Assembly: GCA_020634935.1 (NCBI GenBank)
Contig: JACKAT010000054.1
Location: forward strand, 1 to 39,979
Reading direction: 5' to 3'
Origin: Anaerolineales bacterium
Lineage (GTDB): Bacteria > Chloroflexota > Anaerolineae > 4572-78 > J111
Length of the DNA stretch: 39,979 nt
Shown: in pieces, positions 21,961 to 31,040 of the stretch
Numbering within the stretch: position 1 is the stretch's first letter
How the letters are laid out: the number at the start of each line of letters is the position of its first letter
Notes under the pieces: generated by a model
What the model was told of the DNA's origin: nothing
Seen by the model: the letters and a program-made list of their open reading frames with translations, nothing else
The model's database searches: none
Position numbers and translations under genes: made by a program

Positions 21961-24759
21961 ATGTTAACCCACAAAAAACTACTTTTTTTGCTAGCCGCCG
22001 CTGTCGTTTTGACCGGCTGTCAGCTCGATGCCGAAAATCGACGCTTAACCTGGCTGGGTTATCCCACCGACACGCCGACATTTACTCCTGCTCCGCCTAC
22101 GTCAACGCCAACCCCTAGCCCCACTCAGACCGCGACCGCTACCCCCAGCCCGACGTTCACGCCGTCGCCTACGCCAACCGAAACGCCCATTCCCAGCGAC
22201 CGGCTGTCGACGGCGCAGAGCGCCTACAGCAGCGGCGATTATGAAACGGCCCGCGTTGAATATGATCGCCTGCTGGCCGATCCCGGCGCTTCAGCCGATG
22301 AACGGCGGCTGGCGCTATATTGGCGTGGCCGCAGTGAGGTGGCTCTGGGGGACAATGCGGCAACCGTCGCTTCGTTGGAGCAGTTTCTACAACAGTACCC
22401 CACCGATACGCTAGCCCGCGCAGCGCAGTTTAATTTGGGCCGGGCCTACGAGGCGCTGAATCAACCTACCGAAGCAGCCGCGGCCTACCAAGCCTCAATT
22501 GTCCCCAACGATCCAACCAATGTCTATATTTTTGAGCGCATGGGCGACCTCTGGTTCCGAACCGGAGCTTATACCGAAACCATTGCGGCTTATCAAGCCG
22601 GAATCGACTCGACCGAGGATGATAGTTTTGAAGTCCACTTACGTGAAAGTATGGCTGCCACAGAACTACAGCACGACCATCCCACGGCGGCCATCGACCA
22701 ATACGAGACCATCTTAAGCCTAGCTCAAATCGGGGCTTATCGGGCTAAAATTCTCAAGCTGCTGGGCGACGCCCTGACTAAAATCGGCGACAAAGAAGCC
22801 GCTCAAGCGCCCTATCTGGAAGCGGTTAATCTCTACCCGGACGCGTACGACAGTTATCTGGCGCTGGTCGAACTGGTGGTGAATGACCATGTCCCCGTCG
22901 ATGATTTTCAGCGCGGACTGGTCAACTACTACGCCGGATCATACCAGCCGGCTATCGCCGCTTTCGAGCGCTATCTGGCCGCACCTCAGGTAACTCCCCC
23001 ACTAACCGGCACTACGACCTTGACGAGTACAGCATCAATCACGACCGAAGTTGAGATCGAACCAGAGACGACGCCCCCTCTGACTAACACGACCACCTTG
23101 ACTCGCCCAGAGTCAATTACGGCCGAAGTTCGGACTGAACCCGAGTCGACCGAGCCCATTACCGGCACGACTACGCTAACAGTAACCGAGTCGATCACCT
23201 CTGAAACCACCATTGACCTAGAAGGGAGTGCCTCGGTAACCACCACTACAACGCTCACCACGACCGGAGCCGTGACCGAGACGATCGAACCAACGCTACC
23301 GCCCAAGGCTGAGGAAGCCTTGTGGCTAATGGCCAAATCATGGCAAGGATTAGGCCAATATAACAGCGCGATGACCGTCTTCCAACGGCTGATCGATACA
23401 TTTCCGGCCGGCTCGCACTGGAGCGAAGCGCACGTCGCAATCGGCCAGTCGCTGATCAATCAGGGGAATTACGACCAGGCCGGCCAGTTCCTACACGATT
23501 TCGCCGCCGAGCATCCCGCTGATCCGTTGGCCGATGAAGCCCTATGGCAACCGGCCATTCTGGCTTTTAACCTCGACCAATATGAAGGCGCGGAAACCTA
23601 CCTGTTGGAATTAGCCGAAAAATATCCCAAGAGCGACTACGCCAGCGACGCACTCTATTGGGCCGGTCAGTCGGCCTATCAGTTGGAAAATTACGAGGCG
23701 GCTATCGACATCTGGACTAAATTATACGAGCGTTACCCCGATGGCCCGTTAGTCAGCTTCGCCGGTTACTGGCGGGCTAAAACGCTGATGGAACTGGGGC
23801 GCGATGAAGAAGCCCAAAAAATCCTGACCGAACTGGTCGATGATCCCGCCGACTACTACCGGCTCCGGGCGCACGATCTACTGACCGGCCAGCAGCCCCA
23901 CTCCATCCCTGTTAGCCTACCCGCTTCGGCTGACCTGGCCTCGGAACAAGCTGAAGCCGAATCCTGGCTGCGAAGCTGGCTGCCCGCAGCCGAAGACGAG
24001 GCCGATGCGGCCAATCTAGCTACTATCAATGAAGCGATTCGAGCGGACCCGGCATTTCAACGGGGAGAGACGCTGTGGCAGTTTGGCCTGCGCGATAAAG
24101 CTTTGGTTGAGTTTGAAACGGTCAAAGATAAATTTTGGGACGATCCTCGGGCCCTGTATCAACTATCGCTCTATTTCCGAGAAAAATTGATGGGGCGGCT
24201 CAGCATCCTGACCGTTGAGCGGCTGATCGATCTGTCGCCGGTCAAAGCGCCGGAGCAAACGCCGCTTTTTATCCAACATCTGTATTACCCGGTTTTGTTC
24301 GGCAATCTGATTATCGCCGAGGCCGACGCCCTCGACATCGATCCGGCCCTGCTGATGGCTTTAATTCGCCAGGAAAGCCTGTACGAATTTTCAGCGGAGT
24401 CGATTGCCGGGGCCAGAGGCTTAACCCAGGTCATGCCCACCACGGGCGACTATATTGCCGAACGAAGCGACTTTGGCCCGTTCGATGCCGGCCAACTGTG
24501 GCTGCCTTACATCAGCATCAAGTTCGGCGCGTGGTATATCAATCAACAGTTAGGCATTTTTGAGGACAATCAATTTGCGGCGTTGGCGGCCTACAATGCC
24601 GGTCCAGGCAATGTGCTGGAGTGGATCAAAGTCTCTGATGATTTAGATATTTTTGTGGAGTCGATTCCTTATTGGGAGTCTCGAACCTATATCAGAAAAA
24701 TTTATGAAAATCTGGCGGCATACCGCCGGATCTATGGTAACGCGGCCGAGGGTCAATAA
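21961..24759 (+). CDS. TPR-repeat lipoprotein with C-terminal lytic transglycosylase (Slt70-like)
   Basis: 932 residues. A lipoprotein signal peptide ends in the lipobox VLTGC. A Thr/Pro-rich linker follows (about residues 41-80), then TPR-type repeats. A Thr-rich block (about 344-445) contains imperfect copies of a 26-residue unit (GTTTLT-SIT-EVEIEPE). More TPR repeats follow, and the C-terminal SLT domain has RQESLYEFSAES with the catalytic Glu near residue 805, ARGLTQVMP and AYNAGPG. These enzymes cleave peptidoglycan between MurNAc and GlcNAc to 1,6-anhydro ends. The protein would be outward-facing and membrane-anchored. No Shine-Dalgarno is present before ATG 21961. Confidence 0.92.
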   Translation: MLTHKKLLFLLAAAVVLTGCQLDAENRRLTWLGYPTDTPTFTPAPPTSTPTPSPTQTATATPSPTFTPSPTPTETPIPSDRLSTAQSAYSSGDYETARVEYDRLLADPGASADERRLALYWRGRSEVALGDNAATVASLEQFLQQYPTDTLARAAQFNLGRAYEALNQPTEAAAAYQASIVPNDPTNVYIFERMGDLWFRTGAYTETIAAYQAGIDSTEDDSFEVHLRESMAATELQHDHPTAAIDQYETILSLAQIGAYRAKILKLLGDALTKIGDKEAAQAPYLEAVNLYPDAYDSYLALVELVVNDHVPVDDFQRGLVNYYAGSYQPAIAAFERYLAAPQVTPPLTGTTTLTSTASITTEVEIEPETTPPLTNTTTLTRPESITAEVRTEPESTEPITGTTTLTVTESITSETTIDLEGSASVTTTTTLTTTGAVTETIEPTLPPKAEEALWLMAKSWQGLGQYNSAMTVFQRLIDTFPAGSHWSEAHVAIGQSLINQGNYDQAGQFLHDFAAEHPADPLADEALWQPAILAFNLDQYEGAETYLLELAEKYPKSDYASDALYWAGQSAYQLENYEAAIDIWTKLYERYPDGPLVSFAGYWRAKTLMELGRDEEAQKILTELVDDPADYYRLRAHDLLTGQQPHSIPVSLPASADLASEQAEAESWLRSWLPAAEDEADAANLATINEAIRADPAFQRGETLWQFGLRDKALVEFETVKDKFWDDPRALYQLSLYFREKLMGRLSILTVERLIDLSPVKAPEQTPLFIQHLYYPVLFGNLIIAEADALDIDPALLMALIRQESLYEFSAESIAGARGLTQVMPTTGDYIAERSDFGPFDAGQLWLPYISIKFGAWYINQQLGIFEDNQFAALAAYNAGPGNVLEWIKVSDDLDIFVESIPYWESRTYIRKIYENLAAYRRIYGNAAEGQ

Positions 24760-24775
24760 TGCCCGCAAAAATGGT

Positions 24776-24803
24776 TTGACGTTACTGTAAATCATGGTAT
24801 AGT
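24776..24803 (+). promoter_or_regulatory. Promoter upstream of the 24905 glycosyltransferase
   Basis: TTGACG (24776-24781), 16-nt spacer, TATAGT (24798-24803) preceded by TGG. The start would be near 24810, giving a ~95-nt leader that contains the terminator at 24843-24878. Confidence 0.65.
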
Positions 24804-24842
24804 AAGGTGTCAATAACGCCGCACCTTGGGTCGATGATGCCC

Positions 24843-24878
24843 CTCTGCTACCATACATGGTTCGGCAGAGTTTTTTTT
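24843..24878 (+). terminator. Intrinsic terminator between promoter and glycosyltransferase gene
   Basis: CTCTGC (24843-24848) pairs with GCAGAG (24865-24870); inside it ACCAT (24850-24854) pairs with ATGGT (24857-24861). Eight T follow (24871-24878). It may end the upstream lipoprotein transcript. Because a strong promoter-like sequence lies before it, it could also attenuate the downstream gene or make a ~65-nt RNA. AAGGTG/CACCTT (24804-24826) forms another stem upstream of it. Confidence 0.85.
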
Positions 24879-24904
24879 AAATTGTGGAAAGGTGATTTTT
24901 CTCC

Positions 24905-26014
24905 ATGCGCATTGGCATCGACGCGCGCCTAGTGTACTATAATCCGGCCGGAATCGGCGAATATATTGTTCAGCTTGTCAATGCCCTCGCCAAGCTCAAA
25001 ACCGAAGATGAGTTTGTTTTACTACAGAGCCGAAAAGATACCAAAACGATTATTGAAGAGAACGGGTTTCATCGAAAATCGTTGTGGACGCCCAGCCATA
25101 ATCGTTTTGAACAACCGGCCTTAAGTTTTGAAATTTCTCGGCTGGGGCTAGATTTGCTGCACAGCCCCGATTTCATCCCGCCGTTTCGGCGTAACTGTAA
25201 GTCGGTCATTACCATTCACGATCTGGCTTTTTTGCTCTACCCTCATTTTCTGACTAAAGAAAGCGCTCACTACTACGGTCAAATCGACCAGGCCTGGCGC
25301 AAAACTGATCATATTATTGCGGTGTCGGAGGCAACTAAACGGGACAGCATTAGAATGCTAGGGGTTCCTGAAAAGAAGATCACCGTTATCCACGAAGCGG
25401 CTAATCCCATCTATCGCCAACTGCCCCCTCGCCAGGTGCAAGAACATTTACAGCATAAGTATAATTTCGGCTACAACTACATTTTGTTTGTCAGCACTAT
25501 TGAGCCTCGCAAAAATCTGCCGGGCTTGCTGCAAGCCTACCGCCGCTTACGAGACGAATATAAACGTCAAGAGTTGTTGGTTCTGGCCGGGGCCAACGGC
25601 TGGCTGTGGGAAGAAGTATACGAAACGGTTAATAAACTGCACCTGGAAGATCATGTGGTATTCCTGGGGCGTGTTTCCTCACAAGACTTGGTTTATCTCT
25701 ACAATGGGGCCTGTATGCTGGTCCATCCTTCCTTTTATGAAGGGTTTGGCTTAACCACCCTGGAAGCGATGATGTGCGGGACGCCTGTCATTGCCTCTAA
25801 CACCTCCGCCTTACCGGAAATTGTGGGTGATGCGGCTGTCCTGGTAGACCCGCACGATATCGATGGCCTGACTGTTTCAATGTGGCGTCTACTGACCGAT
25901 AAAGAACAAAAACTGCTTTATACTCAAAAGGGTCTCAAACGGGCCAAAAAATTCTCCTGGGAGAAGGCGGCCAGACGTACGCTAGAAATATACCACAAAG
26001 TAGGTAAAGGGTAG
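24905..26014 (+). CDS. GT4 family glycosyltransferase
   Basis: A 369-residue GT-B fold transferase. The N-terminus MRIGIDARLVYYNPAGIGEY carries the GT4 glycine-rich region; the C-terminal half has STIEPRKNLPGLLQAY, HPSFYEGFGLTTLEAM (E-x7-E) and ALPEIVGDAAVLVDP. It closely resembles the 8150 gene in architecture. AAGGTG precedes the ATG. Donor and acceptor sugars cannot be assigned; together with the next gene it likely serves a surface polysaccharide or glycolipid. Confidence 0.92.
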   Translation: MRIGIDARLVYYNPAGIGEYIVQLVNALAKLKTEDEFVLLQSRKDTKTIIEENGFHRKSLWTPSHNRFEQPALSFEISRLGLDLLHSPDFIPPFRRNCKSVITIHDLAFLLYPHFLTKESAHYYGQIDQAWRKTDHIIAVSEATKRDSIRMLGVPEKKITVIHEAANPIYRQLPPRQVQEHLQHKYNFGYNYILFVSTIEPRKNLPGLLQAYRRLRDEYKRQELLVLAGANGWLWEEVYETVNKLHLEDHVVFLGRVSSQDLVYLYNGACMLVHPSFYEGFGLTTLEAMMCGTPVIASNTSALPEIVGDAAVLVDPHDIDGLTVSMWRLLTDKEQKLLYTQKGLKRAKKFSWEKAARRTLEIYHKVGKG

Positions 26015-26059
26015 CTAAAATAGGTATAATAATAGAAACATTTACCTATGAAGAGATGA

Positions 26060-27271
26060 ATGCGAATCTTATTGTTAACCCCTCAGCGCCCCTACCCCCC
26101 GCATCAGGGTACGACGCTAAGAAATTTTAATCTTATAAAAGAGCTAACCAAACGTCATTCGGTTTGCCTGCTGACTTTTCTAGAGGCTGATCAAAATTCA
26201 ACCGATCATGGCCCGCTGCTCGATTATTGCCAGTGGATCGACACCATCCCCACACCTCCCCGCCCAACCCAACTACGCTTACGTCAGATGCTCACCACGC
26301 AGCGTCCGGATATGAGCTGGCGGCTCTGGTCGCCCGCGTTTGCCGAACGACTGGCCCAAAGGCTTAAAGAAAATAGGTTTGATGTGGTCGAAATGGAAGG
26401 GATCGAAATGACCCCCTACCTCAGCGTCATCGAAGCGGCCCAGCCTCGTCCTTTGATCGTGTATGATGCCCATAACGCCGAATGGATCCTGCAAAAACGG
26501 GCCTTTCTGGCCGATATCAAAACGCCGGCCCGATGGGTGGCGGCCCTTTACAGTTGGATCCAGTGGCATCGCCTCTACCGCTACGAGGCCGATGTGATGA
26601 AACGCGTCGATCACACCATCGCCATGTCTTATCCCGACAAGGCCGCGCTCCACGAAATCACCCCCGATGTCTCCATTACAGTGGTGCCTAACGGCGTTGA
26701 CCTCGATGTCTATCGACACTTTAGAGGGACGCCGATTCATTATGATTTGATTTTTACCGGCAAAATGGATTTTCGGCCCAACGTCGATGCGGCGCTGTGG
26801 TTTGGTCAACACGTTTTGCCGCTCATTCAAACGGCTCGCCCCAAAACCACGTTTGCCATTGTGGGGCAGCGCCCGCACCCCCGGCTAGAGGTTCTGCGCG
26901 ACAACCCCGGCATCACCATTACCGGCTACGTTGACGATATCCGGCCTTACATCGCCGGAGCAACCGTCTATGTGGCGCCGCTGCGCGTGGGCGGCGGGAC
27001 ACGTCTCAAAATCATGGAAGCAATGGCCATGGGCAAAGCCATCGTCTCAACCAGCGTCGGCGCCGAGGGCTTTCCGGTGGTCAACGGGCAAGAGCTCATT
27101 CTGGCCGATGATCCGGCCATGTTTGCCCAAGCTGTCCTCAGGCTACTCAGTACACCTATGCGCCGGCTGGAGTTGGGTCGAGCCGGCCGGGATTTGGCGC
27201 ATGCCAACTACGGTTGGGAGTCGCTGGTTCCCCGTTTAGAGCGAATCTACTACGAATTTCAAAATAGTTAG
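26060..27271 (+). CDS. GT4 family glycosyltransferase
   Basis: 403 residues. It starts MRILLLTPQRPYPPHQG, with a family N-terminal domain containing YDAHNAEW, then VVPNGVD, FTGKMDFRPNVDA and VAPLRVGGGTRLKIMEAMAMGKAIVST with its GT4 E-x-E region. The layout resembles the GT4 proteins annotated as exosortase/PEP-CTERM-associated sugar transferases, though no exosortase is in view. It follows the 24905 gene by 45 nt on the same strand, so both may be one transcript; a weak TATAAT lies at 26025-26030. Confidence 0.92.
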   Translation: MRILLLTPQRPYPPHQGTTLRNFNLIKELTKRHSVCLLTFLEADQNSTDHGPLLDYCQWIDTIPTPPRPTQLRLRQMLTTQRPDMSWRLWSPAFAERLAQRLKENRFDVVEMEGIEMTPYLSVIEAAQPRPLIVYDAHNAEWILQKRAFLADIKTPARWVAALYSWIQWHRLYRYEADVMKRVDHTIAMSYPDKAALHEITPDVSITVVPNGVDLDVYRHFRGTPIHYDLIFTGKMDFRPNVDAALWFGQHVLPLIQTARPKTTFAIVGQRPHPRLEVLRDNPGITITGYVDDIRPYIAGATVYVAPLRVGGGTRLKIMEAMAMGKAIVSTSVGAEGFPVVNGQELILADDPAMFAQAVLRLLSTPMRRLELGRAGRDLAHANYGWESLVPRLERIYYEFQNS

Positions 27272-27289
27272 ACAGCAGCGTTGATATTC

Positions 27290-27318
27290 TTGGGTTGAGT
27301 GCCGGATTGTGGTACAAT
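27290..27318 (+). promoter_or_regulatory. secA promoter
   Basis: TTGGGT (27290-27295), 17-nt spacer, TACAAT (27313-27318) preceded by TGG. This gives a leader of about 65 nt before the secA ATG. Confidence 0.55.
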
Positions 27319-27391
27319 CATATGATTAGAAACAACCCGTGATAGTTCAACTTGCTTAGATCAGTTGCTCGTATTGGATGGAGTGGAGTCA

Positions 27392-30300
27392 ATGTTTAAA
27401 AGTATTATTAAGGCCGTCTTTGGCGACCCCAACTTAAAAGAAATCAATCGGCTTAGTCCGATTGTAGAAGAAATCAATGACCTTGGCCCTGAAATGGAGG
27501 CCAAAAGCGATGCCGACTTGCAGCAGATGCTGGCCGAGTTTCGCCGTGATCTGCGAGAGCAGACGCACGAAGAGCGCATGCGGATGCACGAGCTGCGCAA
27601 ACAAGTAACCGAAGCCACCGGCAAAGAACGCCAACGGCTGCAAATTCAGCTCGATCAGGCCGAAAAACAACTGCTCAAATTGGAGAGCGAACTGCTGGAC
27701 GATATCCTCCCCGACGTCTTCGCCGCGGTACGGGAGATGAGCCGGCGCACCATCGGCCTGCGGCACTACGATGTGCAGTTGGTAGGGGGCGTCATCATCC
27801 ACCAAGGTAAAGTAGTGGAGATGCGTACCGGGGAAGGGAAAACCTTGGTCGCCACCGGGCCGACTGTGCTCAACGCGCTGATGGAGCGCGGGGCTCACGT
27901 CATTACTGTCAACGATTATCTGGCCAAGCGTGACTGCCAGTGGATGGGGCCGGTTTATCACCGGCTGGGTTTGTCAGTCAGTGTCATACAAAACGCCGGC
28001 GGCCAGGGCGTCGACAAAGCCTCGTTCCAGTATGACCCCGATTACCAGAACGATGATGACCGCTACCAAAATCTGCGGCCGATTACGCGCAAAGAAGCCT
28101 ACCACTGCGATATCACCTACGGCACCAATAACGAATTTGGCTTCGATTACCTGCGCGATAATATGGTAACCGACCTGAATCGGGTTACTCAGCGAGAACT
28201 GCACTACGCCATCATCGACGAGGTCGATAACATTCTGATCGATGAGGCGCGAACGCCGCTGATTATCTCCGGGCAGGCGGAAGAGAGCAGCGAGATGTAC
28301 CAACGGTTTGCCCAATTGGTGCGCCCGTTGCGCCGTAGCAGCCAGGAAAGCGTCGATGACGAGGACATGGAGCCGGACGGCGACTACGTCGTTGACGAGA
28401 AGGCCCGCATTTCTTACCTGACCGAAAGCGGCATCGAATATATTGAAAAGGCGCTGGGCGTTGAGAACCTGTACGAAGGCGAGAGCGCGGCGATGACTCC
28501 CTATCTGGACAACGCGCTGCGGGCGCACGCGCTTTACAAGCTCGATGTCGATTACGTGGTGCAAAACGGAGAAGTAATTATTGTCGATGACTTTACCGGG
28601 CGCTTGATGCACGGCCGGCGATACAGCGAGGGGCTGCACCAGGCCATCGAAGCCAAAGAGGGTGTTAAGGTTCAAAATGAAAGCTTCACCTGGGCGACCA
28701 TTACCTTCCAGAACTTATTCCGCATGTACAACAAACTGGCCGGGATGACCGGTACCGCCGAAACCGAGTCGGAAGAGTTTGGCGACATCTATGATTTGGA
28801 AGTGGTGGTGCTGCCAACCAACGTGGAGTATCGGGCCATTCAAGGCTCCTTGGCTGAAGAAACTAAAAAGGAAAACGGGGTCAAAGTAACCACCTATCGC
28901 AACCCCGATACCAATGAATTTTACTACAAACGGGTCGATTACCCCGATGTCGTTTATAAAAACCCCCAAGCCAAATTCAGGGCGGTAGTGGAGGAGATCA
29001 AGCACATGCAGGAGGCCGGCCAGCCGGTTTTGGTCGGTACGATTGCCATCGAAACCTCGGAATATCTATCTAACCTGCTTCAGCGCAACGGCGTCAAGCA
29101 CGAAGTCCTCAACGCCAAACAGCATGAACGAGAAGCCAGCATTATCACCCAAGCCGGCCGGCCCGGCGCGGTGACCATCGCCACCAACATGGCCGGTCGT
29201 GGGGTTGACATTCTGCTCGGGGGCAACGCCGAAGGCTTAGCCCGTGACGAATTGCGTCGCCGGGGCATCGATTTGACCGAAGTGGAACCGGAAGTGTGGC
29301 AGCAAACCCTCAGCAAGTGGGCCGCCTTGGTAGCCGAGGATAAAAAGAAGGTGCTGGAGTTAGGCGGGCTACATGTCATCGGCACCGAACGGCATGATGC
29401 ACGCCGGATCGACAACCAGCTGCGCGGTCGGGCCGGCCGCCAGGGGGACCCCGGCTCAAGCCGATTTTATGTCTCGCTGCAAGATGATCTGATGCGCCGG
29501 TTTGGCGGGCAAAACGTCGCCAACTTGATGGAGCGCTTCGGGGTTGAGGATGACATTCCCATCGAGGCCGGTATCGTCAGCAAATCGATTGAGAACTCCC
29601 AAACGAAGGTGGAAGGCCACAACTTTGATATCCGCAAGCAGTTGATCAAATATGATGATGTGGTCAATCAGCAGCGGGAAGTGATGTACGCCGAGCGCCG
29701 CCGTATTTTGAGCAGCGCCAATATGAAGGACAGTATTCAAAACATGATCGCCGATTATCTAGGCGATCTGGTGGTCAGTTTAACCGCCGGCGATATTGAA
29801 AATTGGGATTTACCGGCGCTACACAGCGCCATACGGACGGTTATGCCGCTGCCGGCTGAGATTACCACCAACACCTGGGAAAATATGGCTCCTGATGAAA
29901 TTGAGGAGCAAGTGCTGGATTTGGCCGAGAAAAACTACGAAGAGATGGAAGCCGTGGTGGGTTCTGAGTCGCTGCGGTCGTTTGAAAAACGATTAATGCT
30001 GCAAGTTCTTGATACGTTGTGGGTCCGCCACCTAACCGCGCTCGACGCGCTGCGCCAAGGGATTGGGCTGCGCGCCATTGGCCAGCAAGACCCGTTAGTG
30101 GCCTTTCAAAAAGAAGGATTTGAGATGTTCGGCCAGTTGCGAGATACTATTAAAGATGAAGTGGTCCATCGCGCCTACCGGCCGACGGTTACGGTTAGAG
30201 AAGCGCCCCAACCCAAAAATGTGCAAGCCATCCATCCCAGCGCTTCAGACGCGGGCGTCACCGCCGAAACGGCCGGAGCCACCCCCCAAACGCCTACCCC

Positions 30301-30484
30301 GGTGCGCGTCCACAAGACACCGGGCCGGAACGATCTCTGTCATTGTGGCAGCGGCAAAAAATACAAACACTGCCATATGAAATCGGACTTACTGGCCAGC
30401 AATGGCAGTGATGGGTCGGCTGACGGCAAAGGCGCGACCGCCGGTGGTTCAAAAAAGAAAAAAGGGGCGCGAGCTCGACGTTAG
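27392..30484 (+). CDS. secA: Protein translocase subunit SecA
   Basis: 1030 residues, a full-length SecA, the ATPase motor that pushes preproteins through SecYEG. Visible are Walker A MRTGEGKT, IDEVDNILIDEARTPLIIS, TNMAGRGVDILLGGNAEG, LRGRAGRQGDPG, and a C-terminal zinc-binding SEC-C motif CHCGSGKKYKHCH followed by a lysine/arginine-rich tail. The open frame extends upstream to TTG 27365; the ATG at 27392, with GGAG just before it and the normal MFKSIIKAVFGDPN start, is chosen. It is larger than the 840-900 of E. coli or B. subtilis, because of insertions in the N-terminal half and an unusual charged region near residue 330. Confidence 0.97.
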   Translation: MFKSIIKAVFGDPNLKEINRLSPIVEEINDLGPEMEAKSDADLQQMLAEFRRDLREQTHEERMRMHELRKQVTEATGKERQRLQIQLDQAEKQLLKLESELLDDILPDVFAAVREMSRRTIGLRHYDVQLVGGVIIHQGKVVEMRTGEGKTLVATGPTVLNALMERGAHVITVNDYLAKRDCQWMGPVYHRLGLSVSVIQNAGGQGVDKASFQYDPDYQNDDDRYQNLRPITRKEAYHCDITYGTNNEFGFDYLRDNMVTDLNRVTQRELHYAIIDEVDNILIDEARTPLIISGQAEESSEMYQRFAQLVRPLRRSSQESVDDEDMEPDGDYVVDEKARISYLTESGIEYIEKALGVENLYEGESAAMTPYLDNALRAHALYKLDVDYVVQNGEVIIVDDFTGRLMHGRRYSEGLHQAIEAKEGVKVQNESFTWATITFQNLFRMYNKLAGMTGTAETESEEFGDIYDLEVVVLPTNVEYRAIQGSLAEETKKENGVKVTTYRNPDTNEFYYKRVDYPDVVYKNPQAKFRAVVEEIKHMQEAGQPVLVGTIAIETSEYLSNLLQRNGVKHEVLNAKQHEREASIITQAGRPGAVTIATNMAGRGVDILLGGNAEGLARDELRRRGIDLTEVEPEVWQQTLSKWAALVAEDKKKVLELGGLHVIGTERHDARRIDNQLRGRAGRQGDPGSSRFYVSLQDDLMRRFGGQNVANLMERFGVEDDIPIEAGIVSKSIENSQTKVEGHNFDIRKQLIKYDDVVNQQREVMYAERRRILSSANMKDSIQNMIADYLGDLVVSLTAGDIENWDLPALHSAIRTVMPLPAEITTNTWENMAPDEIEEQVLDLAEKNYEEMEAVVGSESLRSFEKRLMLQVLDTLWVRHLTALDALRQGIGLRAIGQQDPLVAFQKEGFEMFGQLRDTIKDEVVHRAYRPTVTVREAPQPKNVQAIHPSASDAGVTAETAGATPQTPTPVRVHKTPGRNDLCHCGSGKKYKHCHMKSDLLASNGSDGSADGKGATAGGSKKKKGARARR

Positions 30485-30662
30485 CGAGAAATTTGAGTGC
30501 TGTTGCATATTATGGGCAAAAATGATAATATTGAATTAATTATCTGTTCAATGAGGCAGATGAGTTAATTACCTATAATCCAGCGTGGGGCAACTCCCAA
30601 AAGCACATCTGTTATGTGAAAATAGCTTGAGTTTTTCGAACCAAGTTAAGGAGGACACAACC

Positions 30663-31040
30663 TTGGCCTCAAATGAAGATGATTTCACGGCTCGTCTGAT
30701 GGACGACATGGATCCGGTTCTGCTTGATTTCGTTAAAACGAAAGTAAATTCTTTCATCAAGTGGGACCTGGTTAGATTTTTCCATGAGAATCCAAACACT
30801 GCCGATACCGTGGAAAATATCGCCAAATATGCCGGACGAAACGTCACCGCCGTAGAGCCAGAACTGGATGAACTGGTTCGAGACGAGATTATGGAGAAAA
30901 GGCTATTAGGCGATACACCCATTTACCAATTGGTGACCGACGAAGGTATGCGTGATCTGGTCGACAAATTCATCTCAGCTTGTGAAGATCGGCATTTTAG
31001 AGTTAAAGCGGTGTATCACATTATCAGAGGGATGCGCTGA
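30663..31040 (+). CDS. Small winged-helix-like protein partnered with a KaiC-like ATPase
   Basis: 125 residues, mostly helical and charged. KVNSFIKWDLVRFFHENPNTADTVENIAKYAGRNVTAVEPELDELVR has the length and spacing of a helix-turn-helix/winged-helix domain. The start is TTG 30663, 8 nt after a perfect AAGGAGG, in preference to a GTG at 30585 with no ribosome-binding site. Its TGA stop overlaps the ATG of the ATPase gene by one base, so the two are translationally coupled. I do not recognise a named family; a DNA-binding or adaptor role is inferred from shape and partner. Confidence 0.75.
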   Translation: MASNEDDFTARLMDDMDPVLLDFVKTKVNSFIKWDLVRFFHENPNTADTVENIAKYAGRNVTAVEPELDELVRDEIMEKRLLGDTPIYQLVTDEGMRDLVDKFISACEDRHFRVKAVYHIIRGMR

